From Pseudomonas capeferrum (GTDB lineage: Bacteria > Pseudomonadota > Gammaproteobacteria > Pseudomonadales > Pseudomonadaceae): 64,000 bases of DNA. Below the pieces are notes generated by a model. That model worked only from the letters and a program-made list of their open reading frames with translations. It did no database searches and was not told the DNA's origin. Made by a program: the position numbers and the translations under genes. Within the stretch, counting starts at the first letter, position 1. Every line of letters starts with the position of its first letter. The stretch lies in the NCBI RefSeq assembly GCF_000731675.1, contig NZ_JMIT01000004.1, forward strand, positions 1 through 64,000, read 5' to 3'. This document shows positions 9,012 through 15,956 of the stretch, piece after piece.

Positions 9012-10986
9012 GCACGTCCTCCTGCCAGCGGCACCACTTGCCCCAGCTCTTCTGCAACTGCAGTACCGCGCCTTCGGCCAGGCGCAGCGGATCGCTCGCA
9101 GGCAGCCGGCGCAACGCTTCGATGAATTGCGCGCTGGCGTTGTCCAGACGCTGCCCGCGCCCGGGCGCAGGCCCTTTGGCCAGCACGGCCTCTACCTGTT
9201 GCAGGTACTCGCGTTCGGCCCGGCCCAACGGCGCCTGGGCCACCGCCAGGCACATGCGCAGGTGCACCAGTTCGTCGCCGATGTCCAGGCCATGCAGGCC
9301 ATCGTCCCAGCGCTTGCGCTCGCTTTCAGGCAACTCGCTGGCATGCCGCGCCAGCTGCATGAGGCGGTCGGCCATACGCCCGCCAAACCAGCTGTCGGCG
9401 CCACGCAGGTCGCGCCGGGTCAGGCGCACCAGGTCGTGCTGGGTCGCTGCCCGCAGACGCCGGCCAAGCCACGCCGGGTGGCGAAACACCAGCAAACGGA
9501 ACGCCATGACCGCCGCAGACACACCCACCAGCATGGCCAACGCACTGTTGAGCATGCTGGCCACGCCAAATTGCATGGCATTGAGCGGCGAAACCAGAAC
9601 AATGAAGTGCAGGCAATAGGAGGTGGCGGTAGCGCCGGTACGCGGGTGGGCCATGCCCAGCGCGCCCAGAAACAGCGGCACGCCCATGCCCAGGCAGAGC
9701 ATGGCGAAGCTGCTCCATTGGGGCAGCAAAATTTGCCCGACCAAGAATGCCGCCGGGATCGCCAAAAAGATGCCACGCAAGAAACTGAGGCCGATCTGGG
9801 CGCCGTTTTCGCGGCTGGCGAACAGGCTGCAGACCACACAGGTCAATACCAGCCCACCCGGCGCCGATGGCCAGGCTGTTGCCAGCCAGAAACCACTCAT
9901 CACCAGAAACGCCAACGCGCTGCGTGAACCGAACAACAGGGCCAGCGACCAATCGCGGTGCGCGGCCAGGCCCTGGGGCACATCCTTGGGCGCCCTGCCC
10001 GCTTCGACGTCGTCCAGCGCCTGGGTCGCGGCCATGGCGTAATCCAGCAACAGCGCCATGCGTGCCAGGCAGTAATGTTCTGCAGAGCTGATCTGCTCGT
10101 CATGGGCGGCATCCCAGATGCGCTGACGCAACAGCAACAGGCTCGGTTGATCGGGGTTGCCCAACTGCGCGCGCAACGCTTCCAACCAGGGCGCCAGGTG
10201 CCGAGTTTCGCGCTCATCAAGCTGGCGCCACTGCCGGCGCACCGAGCGGGAGATACGCAGCAGTACCATCAACTTCTGGCTCAGGCCACGGATGGCGCGG
10301 GCGCGCTGGCGCCCGCGGTTGCCTTCGAACCAGGCATGTTCGCGCTGGCTGTCGATGGCAACGATACGCCCCAGGCTTTCCAGCAACCCTTTGCGCGCGT
10401 CATCTTCGCCGCCGAGCATGGCGCTGGCTGCCTGCAGGCCATTGTGCCAAGCCTGCCGGGCCTGCCCGCTCAATTGCTGTTCCACGCGCATGGGCCAGAT
10501 GAGGGCGCTGGTGGCAGTGGCGCAAAAAATCCCCAGGCAGATCTCGGTGCAGCGGGCCACAGCCTGATCGAACACCTGCAACGGGTGGTCGATCGCCGGC
10601 AAGGCGATGATCGCTGCGGTGTAGCCGGCCAGCACGAAGGCGTAAGCCCAGGCACTGCGCAGCTGGGTCGAAGCCGCCGTGCACAGGGCCAGCCACAGCG
10701 CCAGGGTGATCAAAAACAGGCCTGGCGTCTGGGCGAACAGGCCGATGAACAGCACCGACATGAAGGTGCCGACCAACGTCCCGGCCAGACGTGCAAGGCC
10801 CTTTTGCACCACCATGCCCGACAGCGGCTGGGCCACGATAAAGGCGGTCATCAGTGCCCATGAAGGCTGCTCCAGCCCCCAACGCATCGCCAGCCATAGC
10901 GCCAGGCCACCGCCAAGCACGGTCTTGATGGCGAACTTCAGGGCGAGGCTGCTGGGTGCGAACAGGGCCTGGAGAGTGATGGGCAC
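8998..10986 (-). CDS. FUSC-family aromatic-acid efflux pump, AaeB-like
   Basis: A 662-residue inner-membrane transporter with the duplicated FUSC architecture. One block of about five membrane helices spans residues 10-160, a cytosolic helical region about 165-350, a second helical membrane block about 350-500, and a cytosolic C-terminal tail. Segments such as QPSWALMTAFIVAQP and the GTLVGTFM stretch are typical of the family. AaeB relatives export p-hydroxybenzoate and similar aromatic acids; this substrate class is a family inference. It is the first gene of its operon, with a palindromic operator candidate about 65-85 bases upstream. Confidence 0.88.
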   Translation of the reverse strand: MPITLQALFAPSSLALKFAIKTVLGGGLALWLAMRWGLEQPSWALMTAFIVAQPLSGMVVQKGLARLAGTLVGTFMSVLFIGLFAQTPGLFLITLALWLALCTAASTQLRSAWAYAFVLAGYTAAIIALPAIDHPLQVFDQAVARCTEICLGIFCATATSALIWPMRVEQQLSGQARQAWHNGLQAASAMLGGEDDARKGLLESLGRIVAIDSQREHAWFEGNRGRQRARAIRGLSQKLMVLLRISRSVRRQWRQLDERETRHLAPWLEALRAQLGNPDQPSLLLLRQRIWDAAHDEQISSAEHYCLARMALLLDYAMAATQALDDVEAGRAPKDVPQGLAAHRDWSLALLFGSRSALAFLVMSGFWLATAWPSAPGGLVLTCVVCSLFASRENGAQIGLSFLRGIFLAIPAAFLVGQILLPQWSSFAMLCLGMGVPLFLGALGMAHPRTGATATSYCLHFIVLVSPLNAMQFGVASMLNSALAMLVGVSAAVMAFRLLVFRHPAWLGRRLRAATQHDLVRLTRRDLRGADSWFGGRMADRLMQLARHASELPESERKRWDDGLHGLDIGDELVHLRMCLAVAQAPLGRAEREYLQQVEAVLAKGPAPGRGQRLDNASAQFIEALRRLPASDPLRLAEGAVLQLQKSWGKWCRWQEDVHGVA

Positions 10987-11050
10987 GAGGCGGACCTTGC
11001 GGGATGTTCAGGTAAACGATAGACAATGTAGAGAAGGATAATGCGCAAAC

Positions 11051-11070
11051 GATTAATTAGCTAGCTAATC
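11051..11070. promoter_or_regulatory. Palindromic operator candidate of the FUSC operon
   Basis: This 20-base element is symmetric at 16 positions (GATTA .. TAATC ends). Nested in it is a perfect 14-base palindrome, ATTAGCTAGCTAAT, at 11056-11069. It lies 65-84 bases before the pump start in an AT-rich patch. The size and symmetry suit a MarR- or LysR-type regulator, but no such gene is adjacent. Confidence 0.5.
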
Positions 11071-11107
11071 ATATTTTAAGGGCTGTGCTGCGTGGCATTT
11101 TCCAGGC

Positions 11108-11135
11108 AAAAAAAATGGGCGACCGAAGTCGCCCT
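11108..11135 (-). terminator. Rho-independent terminator of the ccoM-like gene
   Basis: Read on the minus strand, a seven-base GC stem (GGGCGAC / GTCGCCC, loop TTCG) is followed by A and an eight-base T-run. It lies about 30 bases after the stop of the 38-residue gene. Confidence 0.85.
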
Positions 11136-11166
11136 AAATGCCTTGCGTGCTCGTGAACCCAGAAGG

Positions 11167-11283
11167 TCAGCGCGGCTTGCGCTTGTTCGAGTCCTTCCAG
11201 ATGAAAATGCCCAGACCGGCAAAGAACGCGACCATCAACCCGACCGTTACCACACCTGCGATAACCACGTTGTCGAAGAACAT
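11167..11283 (-). CDS. ccoM: CcoM-like small subunit of cytochrome cbb3 oxidase
   Basis: A 38-residue single-helix membrane protein (MFFDNVVIAGVVTVGLMVAF, then a second hydrophobic stretch and the basic end WKDSNKRKPR). Length, the N-out helix and the WKD..KRK tail match CcoM, the small extra subunit of the cbb3-type terminal oxidase described in P. stutzeri, which stabilises the complex. The start has GAGG at a good distance. The frame is open upstream, but those residues are non-hydrophobic and cross the promoter. Regulation supports the call: an Anr/FNR-type box is centred 41.5 bases before the inferred start of transcription. Identity rests on recall of the family, not on an alignment. 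Confidence 0.72.
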   Translation of the reverse strand: MFFDNVVIAGVVTVGLMVAFFAGLGIFIWKDSNKRKPR

Positions 11284-11322
11284 GTCGGCCTCCCTCTTCG
11301 TTTGCCGTTGTCCGATGGATGC

Positions 11323-11364
11323 AAGGTAACGAATGTGGGGGCACAGAAAATTGATCGGGGTCAA
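11323..11364 (-). promoter_or_regulatory. Anr-dependent promoter of ccoM
   Basis: TTGAT-CGGG-GTCAA spans 11351-11364 (read on the + strand) and matches the Anr/FNR consensus TTGAT-N4-ATCAA at 9 of 10 positions. A -10 candidate, TACCTT, lies on the minus strand at 11328-11323, which puts transcription start near 11316 and the box centre at -41.5, the standard class II activator position. This predicts induction under low oxygen. Confidence 0.7.
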
Positions 11365-11401
11365 TGGTGCCCGAGACCGGGCACGCGAGGCGGGCGCAGG
11401 T

Positions 11402-11415
11402 TTGACCTGCGTCAA
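11402..11415. promoter_or_regulatory. Second Anr-like box
   Basis: TTGAC-CTGC-GTCAA is a perfect five-base inverted repeat with the FNR-type four-base gap and fits the consensus at 8 of 10 positions. Its centre lies 51 bases upstream of the first box, an integral number of helical turns away. It falls just after the stop of the 53-residue gene. Confidence 0.5.
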
Positions 11416-11418
11416 GTT

Positions 11419-11580
11419 TCAGCGCTTCTTGGGCTTGCCCTTGGGTTTCTTTTTCTTGGCTGCGCTCAAGGGCATGGCCTGCTCGAAGGCCTGGCGCACT
11501 TCGTTGAGGCGCTTTTCCTTGAGGTCGTGGACGCGCTTGGCACGTTCGGCATCGAAATCGATGAGGTTGTCTTGGCTCAT
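11419..11580 (-). CDS. Small basic-tailed protein, unknown function
   Basis: A 53-residue frame beginning MSQDNLIDFDAERAKRVHDL. The first part is a charged, helix-forming segment rich in Glu, Lys and Arg. The last 13 residues are almost purely lysine, proline and glycine (KKKKPKGKPKKR end), suggesting nucleic-acid or ribosome contact. Codon use looks native and the frame ends at a clear stop. The ribosome site upstream is weak (GAGCCC). It precedes the ccoM-like gene on the same strand by 135 bases. I do not recognise a named family; I believe similar short proteins occur across Pseudomonas. Confidence 0.6.
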   Translation of the reverse strand: MSQDNLIDFDAERAKRVHDLKEKRLNEVRQAFEQAMPLSAAKKKKPKGKPKKR

Positions 11581-11647
11581 GGGTGGGCTCGACGATCAAC
11601 TGAGGCTTGCATGATGAAGCCAGGCGCGGACGCTGACCAGCCCCGCG

Positions 11648-11977
11648 TCAGACTTCGATGTCGACCAGCAGCCCCTGACGCGGGCGCTCGCCCATCAGCG
11701 GTGCCACCGGTACGGTATTGTCGGCGTTGACCTCATCGCCGGGTAGCGCGCTGTAGCGCTCGCCGTCGTTTTTTTGCCGACGCTGCTGTTGCCGTCGTTG
11801 TTCATCACGCAGCAGCAAGGCCTGCTCTTGCGGGTCGCGCTGCTGCTTGAGGTCGATCGCGCTTTCACCGGACGAAGGCTGCGTGGGAACCACCGGCTTG
11901 ATGTCGGGGGTTGGCTTGACCGGGTCCTGTTGCGAGGTTACCGGTGCTGCACTGAGCGGAATGATCGGCGGCAACAT
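11648..11977 (-). CDS. Hypothetical protein, low-complexity and polar
   Basis: A 109-residue protein starting MLPPIIPLSAAPVTSQQDP. It has a proline-rich N-terminal half, a central glutamine- and arginine-rich charged helix (DEQRRQQQRRQKNDGERYS) and an acidic end. No signal peptide or membrane helix is present. GGAGACTTTCC before 11977 contains a GGAG site, which decides the start. It sits just downstream of a lipoprotein gene on the same strand. Similar Pseudomonas proteins have sometimes been labelled aspartate-semialdehyde dehydrogenase; nothing in this sequence supports that enzyme. Confidence 0.65.
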   Translation of the reverse strand: MLPPIIPLSAAPVTSQQDPVKPTPDIKPVVPTQPSSGESAIDLKQQRDPQEQALLLRDEQRRQQQRRQKNDGERYSALPGDEVNADNTVPVAPLMGERPRQGLLVDIEV

Positions 11978-12038
11978 GGAAAGTCTCCTATTACCCCTGT
12001 ATCGGCGGCTGGTCACCTACCTTGAATACAGACAACGC

Positions 12039-12734
12039 TTACTCGGTTTCGTCGTCAGGGTCGTCGTCACTCGGCGGGCTGGCCTCACTCCAGGGCCGCT
12101 TGTAGACCTGTTGCCAGACCGCGTCCATGTGGTCGCGCAGTACCTGCGGCGCGGCCTTGAGCGAGGCGCTGTCCTCGCGTTCTCCGCCTATCGGGTCTTC
12201 GCCGGCGGGCGTGATCAGCGACTCCCCGGTAATGGTGTAACTGGCCTGCCCTTCGCGCATCTCGATGGCGATATCGTGCGGGTCGATCCCCCCGCCGCAG
12301 AAGGCATGGCTAGCTACCGTCAGTTCGGCGACCCCGTCCTTGTTCAGGTCACTGACATCGCTGACATCGGTATAGAAGTCGACATCCAGGTCCAAGCCTG
12401 GGCAGGTGGTTTCCTGTTCGACCTGCCAGCGTGCCTTGAACGCATCGCGTTCTGCCGTGCGCCCATACAGCGTGGCCTTGAGCACCACCTTGTCGACTTC
12501 CTGCTGGTTTTCGGCGTCGGTGGCCTGGCCATCGGTGCGGCTGAGCACCAACAGGCCTTCACCCTCGCGGTCACGAAAATGCACGCTCTTGATCGGCGTC
12601 TGCACGCCCAGCGCCTCAAGCTGCTCGGGCGCAATGGCCGGCAAGGTCTCGAAGTTTTTTTGCTCGCACGCAGCCAGCAGCACGAGGCTGCCCACGGCCA
12701 GGGAAGCGTTCAACCAGCGGTGCTTGGCGGACAT
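12039..12734 (-). CDS. Predicted lipoprotein, unknown function
   Basis: A 231-residue protein with a lipobox LLAAC at the end of a 23-residue signal peptide, so Cys23 is probably lipidated. The mature part contains a calcium-loop-like segment DLNKDGVAELTV, two further cysteines (TCPG and HAFCGGG) that could form a disulfide, and a very acidic C-terminus (PPSDDDPDDETE). Residue 2 of the mature protein is Glu, not Asp, so outer-membrane sorting is expected. No function is known. It is divergent from rapA across 151 bases. Confidence 0.75.
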   Translation of the reverse strand: MSAKHRWLNASLAVGSLVLLAACEQKNFETLPAIAPEQLEALGVQTPIKSVHFRDREGEGLLVLSRTDGQATDAENQQEVDKVVLKATLYGRTAERDAFKARWQVEQETTCPGLDLDVDFYTDVSDVSDLNKDGVAELTVASHAFCGGGIDPHDIAIEMREGQASYTITGESLITPAGEDPIGGEREDSASLKAAPQVLRDHMDAVWQQVYKRPWSEASPPSDDDPDDETE

Positions 12735-12800
12735 GTCGGTGCGCAGCCCTCGTCGGCAAGACGGTGTTGGTCGATGAAACGGCTAGACTGTTGGTCTTTG

Positions 12801-12814
12801 GCACCGATCGGTGC
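12801..12814. promoter_or_regulatory. 14-base perfect palindrome between lipoprotein gene and rapA
   Basis: GCACCGATCGGTGC is perfectly self-complementary. It lies in the divergent spacer, just upstream of the rapA promoter candidate, where an operator could act on either gene. A chance GC-rich palindrome is possible. Confidence 0.35.
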
Positions 12815-12825
12815 ACTTCAACACT

Positions 12826-12853
12826 TTGGTCTGACCGGCCGATCCGTTAACAT
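12826..12853 (+). promoter_or_regulatory. Candidate sigma70 promoter of rapA
   Basis: TTGGTC at 12826-12831 and TAACAT at 12848-12853 are separated by 16 bases, giving a start of transcription near 12860 and a short leader of about 26 bases. Confidence 0.45.
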
Positions 12854-12885
12854 AGCCGGCTTTTCATCGCGGGAGTTCAGGCAGT

Positions 12886-15732
12886 ATGGCGCAGCAGTAT
12901 CAACCGGGGCAACGCTGGATCAGCGACAGCGAAGCAGAGCTCGGCCTGGGTACCATCCTGGCGCAGGATGGCCGCCTGTTGACCGTGCTCTACCCGGCCA
13001 CTGGCGACACCCGCCAGTATTCCCTGCGCAATGCGCCGCTGACCCGCGTGCGCTTCTCGCCAGGTGACCTGATCACCCACTTCGACGGCTGGAAGCTGAC
13101 CGTGCGCGAGGTCGACGATGTCGACGGCCTGCTGGTCTACCATGGCCTGGACGCGCAAAACCAGCCGCGCACCCTGCCAGAAACCCAGCTGTCGAACTTC
13201 ATTCAATTCCGCCTGGCCAGCGACCGCCTGTTCGCCGGCCAGATCGACCCGCTGTCGTGGTTCAGCCTGCGTTACAACACCCTGCATCACACCAGCAAAC
13301 AGATGCAATCGTCGCTCTGGGGCCTGGGTGGCTGCCGCGCGCAACCGATCGCTCACCAGTTGCACATCGCCCGCGAAGTCGCAGACCGCAGCGCGCCACG
13401 GGTTCTGCTGGCGGACGAAGTCGGCCTGGGCAAGACCATCGAGGCCGGCCTGGTCATCCATCGCCAGCTGCTGACCGGGCGCGCCAGCCGCGTACTGATC
13501 CTGGTCCCGGAAAACCTCCAGCACCAATGGCTGGTGGAAATGCGCCGGCGCTTCAACCTGCAGGTGGCGCTGTTCGACGCCGAACGCTTCATCGAGAGCG
13601 ACGCCAGCAACCCGTTCGAAGACGCCCAACTCGCGTTGGTCGCCCTGGAATGGCTGGTCGACGACGAGAAGGCCCAGGATGCGCTGTTTGCTGCGGGCTG
13701 GGACCTGATGGTGGTCGATGAAGCCCATCACCTGGTCTGGCATGAAGACCAGGTCAGCGCGGAGTACGGCTTGGTCGAGCAACTGGCACAGGTCATCCCT
13801 GGCGTGTTGCTGCTCACCGCCACCCCCGAACAACTTGGCCAGGACAGCCACTTCGCCCGGCTGCGTCTGCTCGACCCCAACCGCTTCCATGACCTGGCGG
13901 CCTTCCGCGCCGAGAGCGAGCACTATCGCCCGGTGGCCGAAGCCGTGCAGGAGCTGCTGGATGAAGGCCGTCTTTCGCCCAAGGCCCACGCCACCATCCA
14001 TGGCTTCCTCGGCGCCGAAGGCGAAGCCTTGCTGGCGGCGGTCAACGATGGTGATACCCAGGCCAGCGCGCGCCTGATCCGCGAGTTGCTCGACCGCCAC
14101 GGCACTGGCCGCGTGCTGTTCCGTAACACCCGTGCTGCGGTCCAGGGTTTCCCCGAGCGCCAGCTGCATGCCTACCCGGTGGCCATGCCCGAGCAGTACC
14201 GCGACCTGCCGCCTGGCGAAAAGGCCGAGCTGTACCCGGAAGTCGCCTTCCAGGCACACGGCGACACCACTGACGACGAACGCTGGTGGCGTTTCGACCC
14301 TCGGGTCGACTGGCTGATCGATACCCTCAAGATGCTCAAGCGCACCAAGGTGCTGGTCATCTGCGCCCATGCCGAAACCGCCATGGACCTGGAAGACGCC
14401 CTGCGCGTGCGCTCCGGCATCCCCGCTTCGGTCTTCCATGAAGGCATGAGCATTCTGGAGCGTGACCGCGCCGCCGCCTATTTCGCGGACGAGGAATTCG
14501 GCGCCCAGGTGCTGATCTGTTCCGAGATCGGCAGCGAAGGCCGCAACTTCCAGTTCTCTCATCACCTGGTGATGTTCGACCTGCCGGCCCACCCTGACCT
14601 ACTCGAACAGCGTATCGGCCGTCTCGACCGAATCGGCCAGAAGCACACCATCCAGCTGCACGTGCCCTACCTGCAGGACAGCCCGCAACAGCGCCTGTTC
14701 CAGTGGTACCACGAAGCGCTCAACGCCTTCCTCAACACCTGCCCGACCGGCAATGCCCTGCAGCATCAGTTCGGCCCGCGCCTGCTGCCGCTTCTTGAAA
14801 GCGGTGACAGCAAAGCCTGGGATGCCCTGATGGCCGATGCCCGCAACGAGCGCGAGCGCCTGGAGGCCGAGCTGCACAGCGGCCGCGACCGGCTGCTGGA
14901 GCTCAACTCCGGCGGGGCCGGCGAAGGCCAGGCACTGGTGGAGGCGATTCTCGAACAGGACGACCAGTTCGCCCTGCCGATCTACATGGAGACCCTGTTC
15001 GACGCGTTCGGCATCGACAGCGAAGACCATTCGGAAAACGCCCTGATCCTCAAGCCGAGTGAGAAGATGCTCGACGCCAGTTTCCCGCTGGGTGACGACG
15101 AAGGCGTGACCATCACCTACGACCGTACCCAGGCATTGTCCCGCGAAGACATGCAGTTCCTGACCTGGGAACACCCGATGGTTCAAGGTGGCATGGACCT
15201 GGTGCTGTCCGGCTCGATGGGCAACACCGCCGTCGCGCTGATCAAGAACAAGGCCCTCAAGCCTGGCACCGTGCTGCTCGAACTGCTGTTCGTCAGCGAG
15301 GTGGTGGCGCCACGCAGCCTGCAACTTGGTCGCTACCTGCCCCCGGCAGCCCTGCGATGCCTGCTCGACACCAATGGCAACGACCTGGCGTCGCGCGTGG
15401 CCTTCGAAACGCTCAACGACCAGCTCGAAAGCGTTCCGCGCGCCAGCGCCAACAAGTTCATCCAGGCCCAGCGGGATGTACTGGCCCAGCGCATCAGTGG
15501 CGGTGAGGCCAAGATCATGCCGACCCACGTCGAGCGTGTGGCCGAAGCCCAGCGCCGCCTGGCTGCCGAAGCGGACGAAGAACTGGCCCGCCTGACCGCG
15601 CTCAAGGCGGTCAACCCGAGCGTACGCGACAGCGAAATCGACGCCTTGCGCAAGCAGCGTGAAGAAGGCCTGGCGATGCTGGACAAAGCTGCCTTGCGCT
15701 TGGAAGCCATTCGCGTGCTGGTGGCTGGCTGA
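12886..15732 (+). CDS. rapA: RNA polymerase-associated SWI2/SNF2 ATPase RapA
   Basis: A 948-residue ATPase that binds RNA polymerase and recycles it after termination. An N-terminal double-Tudor-like domain (about 1-110) precedes the SNF2 ATPase lobe. Walker A is DEVGLGKT with Lys183 and the Walker B box is DEAH at 278-281. The second helicase lobe includes LICSEIGSEGRNFQFSHHLV and QRIGRLDRIGQKH, the RapA-type motif VI. The RapA-specific C-terminal domain fills about 600-948. Length is standard for the family. GGGAG lies upstream of the ATG. A long antisense frame (12877-14592) is a codon-bias shadow. Confidence 0.97.
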   Translation: MAQQYQPGQRWISDSEAELGLGTILAQDGRLLTVLYPATGDTRQYSLRNAPLTRVRFSPGDLITHFDGWKLTVREVDDVDGLLVYHGLDAQNQPRTLPETQLSNFIQFRLASDRLFAGQIDPLSWFSLRYNTLHHTSKQMQSSLWGLGGCRAQPIAHQLHIAREVADRSAPRVLLADEVGLGKTIEAGLVIHRQLLTGRASRVLILVPENLQHQWLVEMRRRFNLQVALFDAERFIESDASNPFEDAQLALVALEWLVDDEKAQDALFAAGWDLMVVDEAHHLVWHEDQVSAEYGLVEQLAQVIPGVLLLTATPEQLGQDSHFARLRLLDPNRFHDLAAFRAESEHYRPVAEAVQELLDEGRLSPKAHATIHGFLGAEGEALLAAVNDGDTQASARLIRELLDRHGTGRVLFRNTRAAVQGFPERQLHAYPVAMPEQYRDLPPGEKAELYPEVAFQAHGDTTDDERWWRFDPRVDWLIDTLKMLKRTKVLVICAHAETAMDLEDALRVRSGIPASVFHEGMSILERDRAAAYFADEEFGAQVLICSEIGSEGRNFQFSHHLVMFDLPAHPDLLEQRIGRLDRIGQKHTIQLHVPYLQDSPQQRLFQWYHEALNAFLNTCPTGNALQHQFGPRLLPLLESGDSKAWDALMADARNERERLEAELHSGRDRLLELNSGGAGEGQALVEAILEQDDQFALPIYMETLFDAFGIDSEDHSENALILKPSEKMLDASFPLGDDEGVTITYDRTQALSREDMQFLTWEHPMVQGGMDLVLSGSMGNTAVALIKNKALKPGTVLLELLFVSEVVAPRSLQLGRYLPPAALRCLLDTNGNDLASRVAFETLNDQLESVPRASANKFIQAQRDVLAQRISGGEAKIMPTHVERVAEAQRRLAAEADEELARLTALKAVNPSVRDSEIDALRKQREEGLAMLDKAALRLEAIRVLVAG

Positions 15733-15747
15733 CTATACGAGCGACAA

Positions 15748-15806
15748 GTTGGGCTGCTTGGCAGCCCATCGCAACACAAGGCTGCTCCTGCAACGGGAGC
15801 GGCTAT
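15748..15806. repeat. Tandem intergenic hairpins after rapA
   Basis: Two structures follow the rapA stop. One is TGGGCTGC / GCAGCCCA at 15750-15768. The other is an imperfect GCTGCTCC / GGGAGCGGC stem at about 15782-15805, resembling the short GC-rich palindromes scattered between genes in P. putida. Neither has a T-run. They may stabilise or end the rapA transcript. Confidence 0.5.
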
Positions 15807-15956
15807 ATGCCTTGCTGCGATTGGCCTCATAACCAAATCATAGAAATCAAATTGCCATTATTCAGGAAGGGCTAACTACCTCTTCCTATACTGCCTCTGG
15901 ACAGTCTGCCAAGGGTTGTACCGCAGACGAGTGAAAACTCGACCAAGAGGCACGCA

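Noticed and set aside
11069..11599. 176-residue frame covering the ccoM region
   Set aside because: It conflicts with the terminator, the Anr boxes and two better supported short genes in other frames.
11648..11977. Aspartate-semialdehyde dehydrogenase label for the proline/glutamine-rich protein
   Set aside because: No NADP-binding motif or catalytic cysteine; the protein is only 109 residues and low-complexity.
12877..14592. 571-residue frame antisense to rapA
   Set aside because: It is a GC-bias shadow of rapA codons, with no ribosome site, no domain and no conserved pattern.
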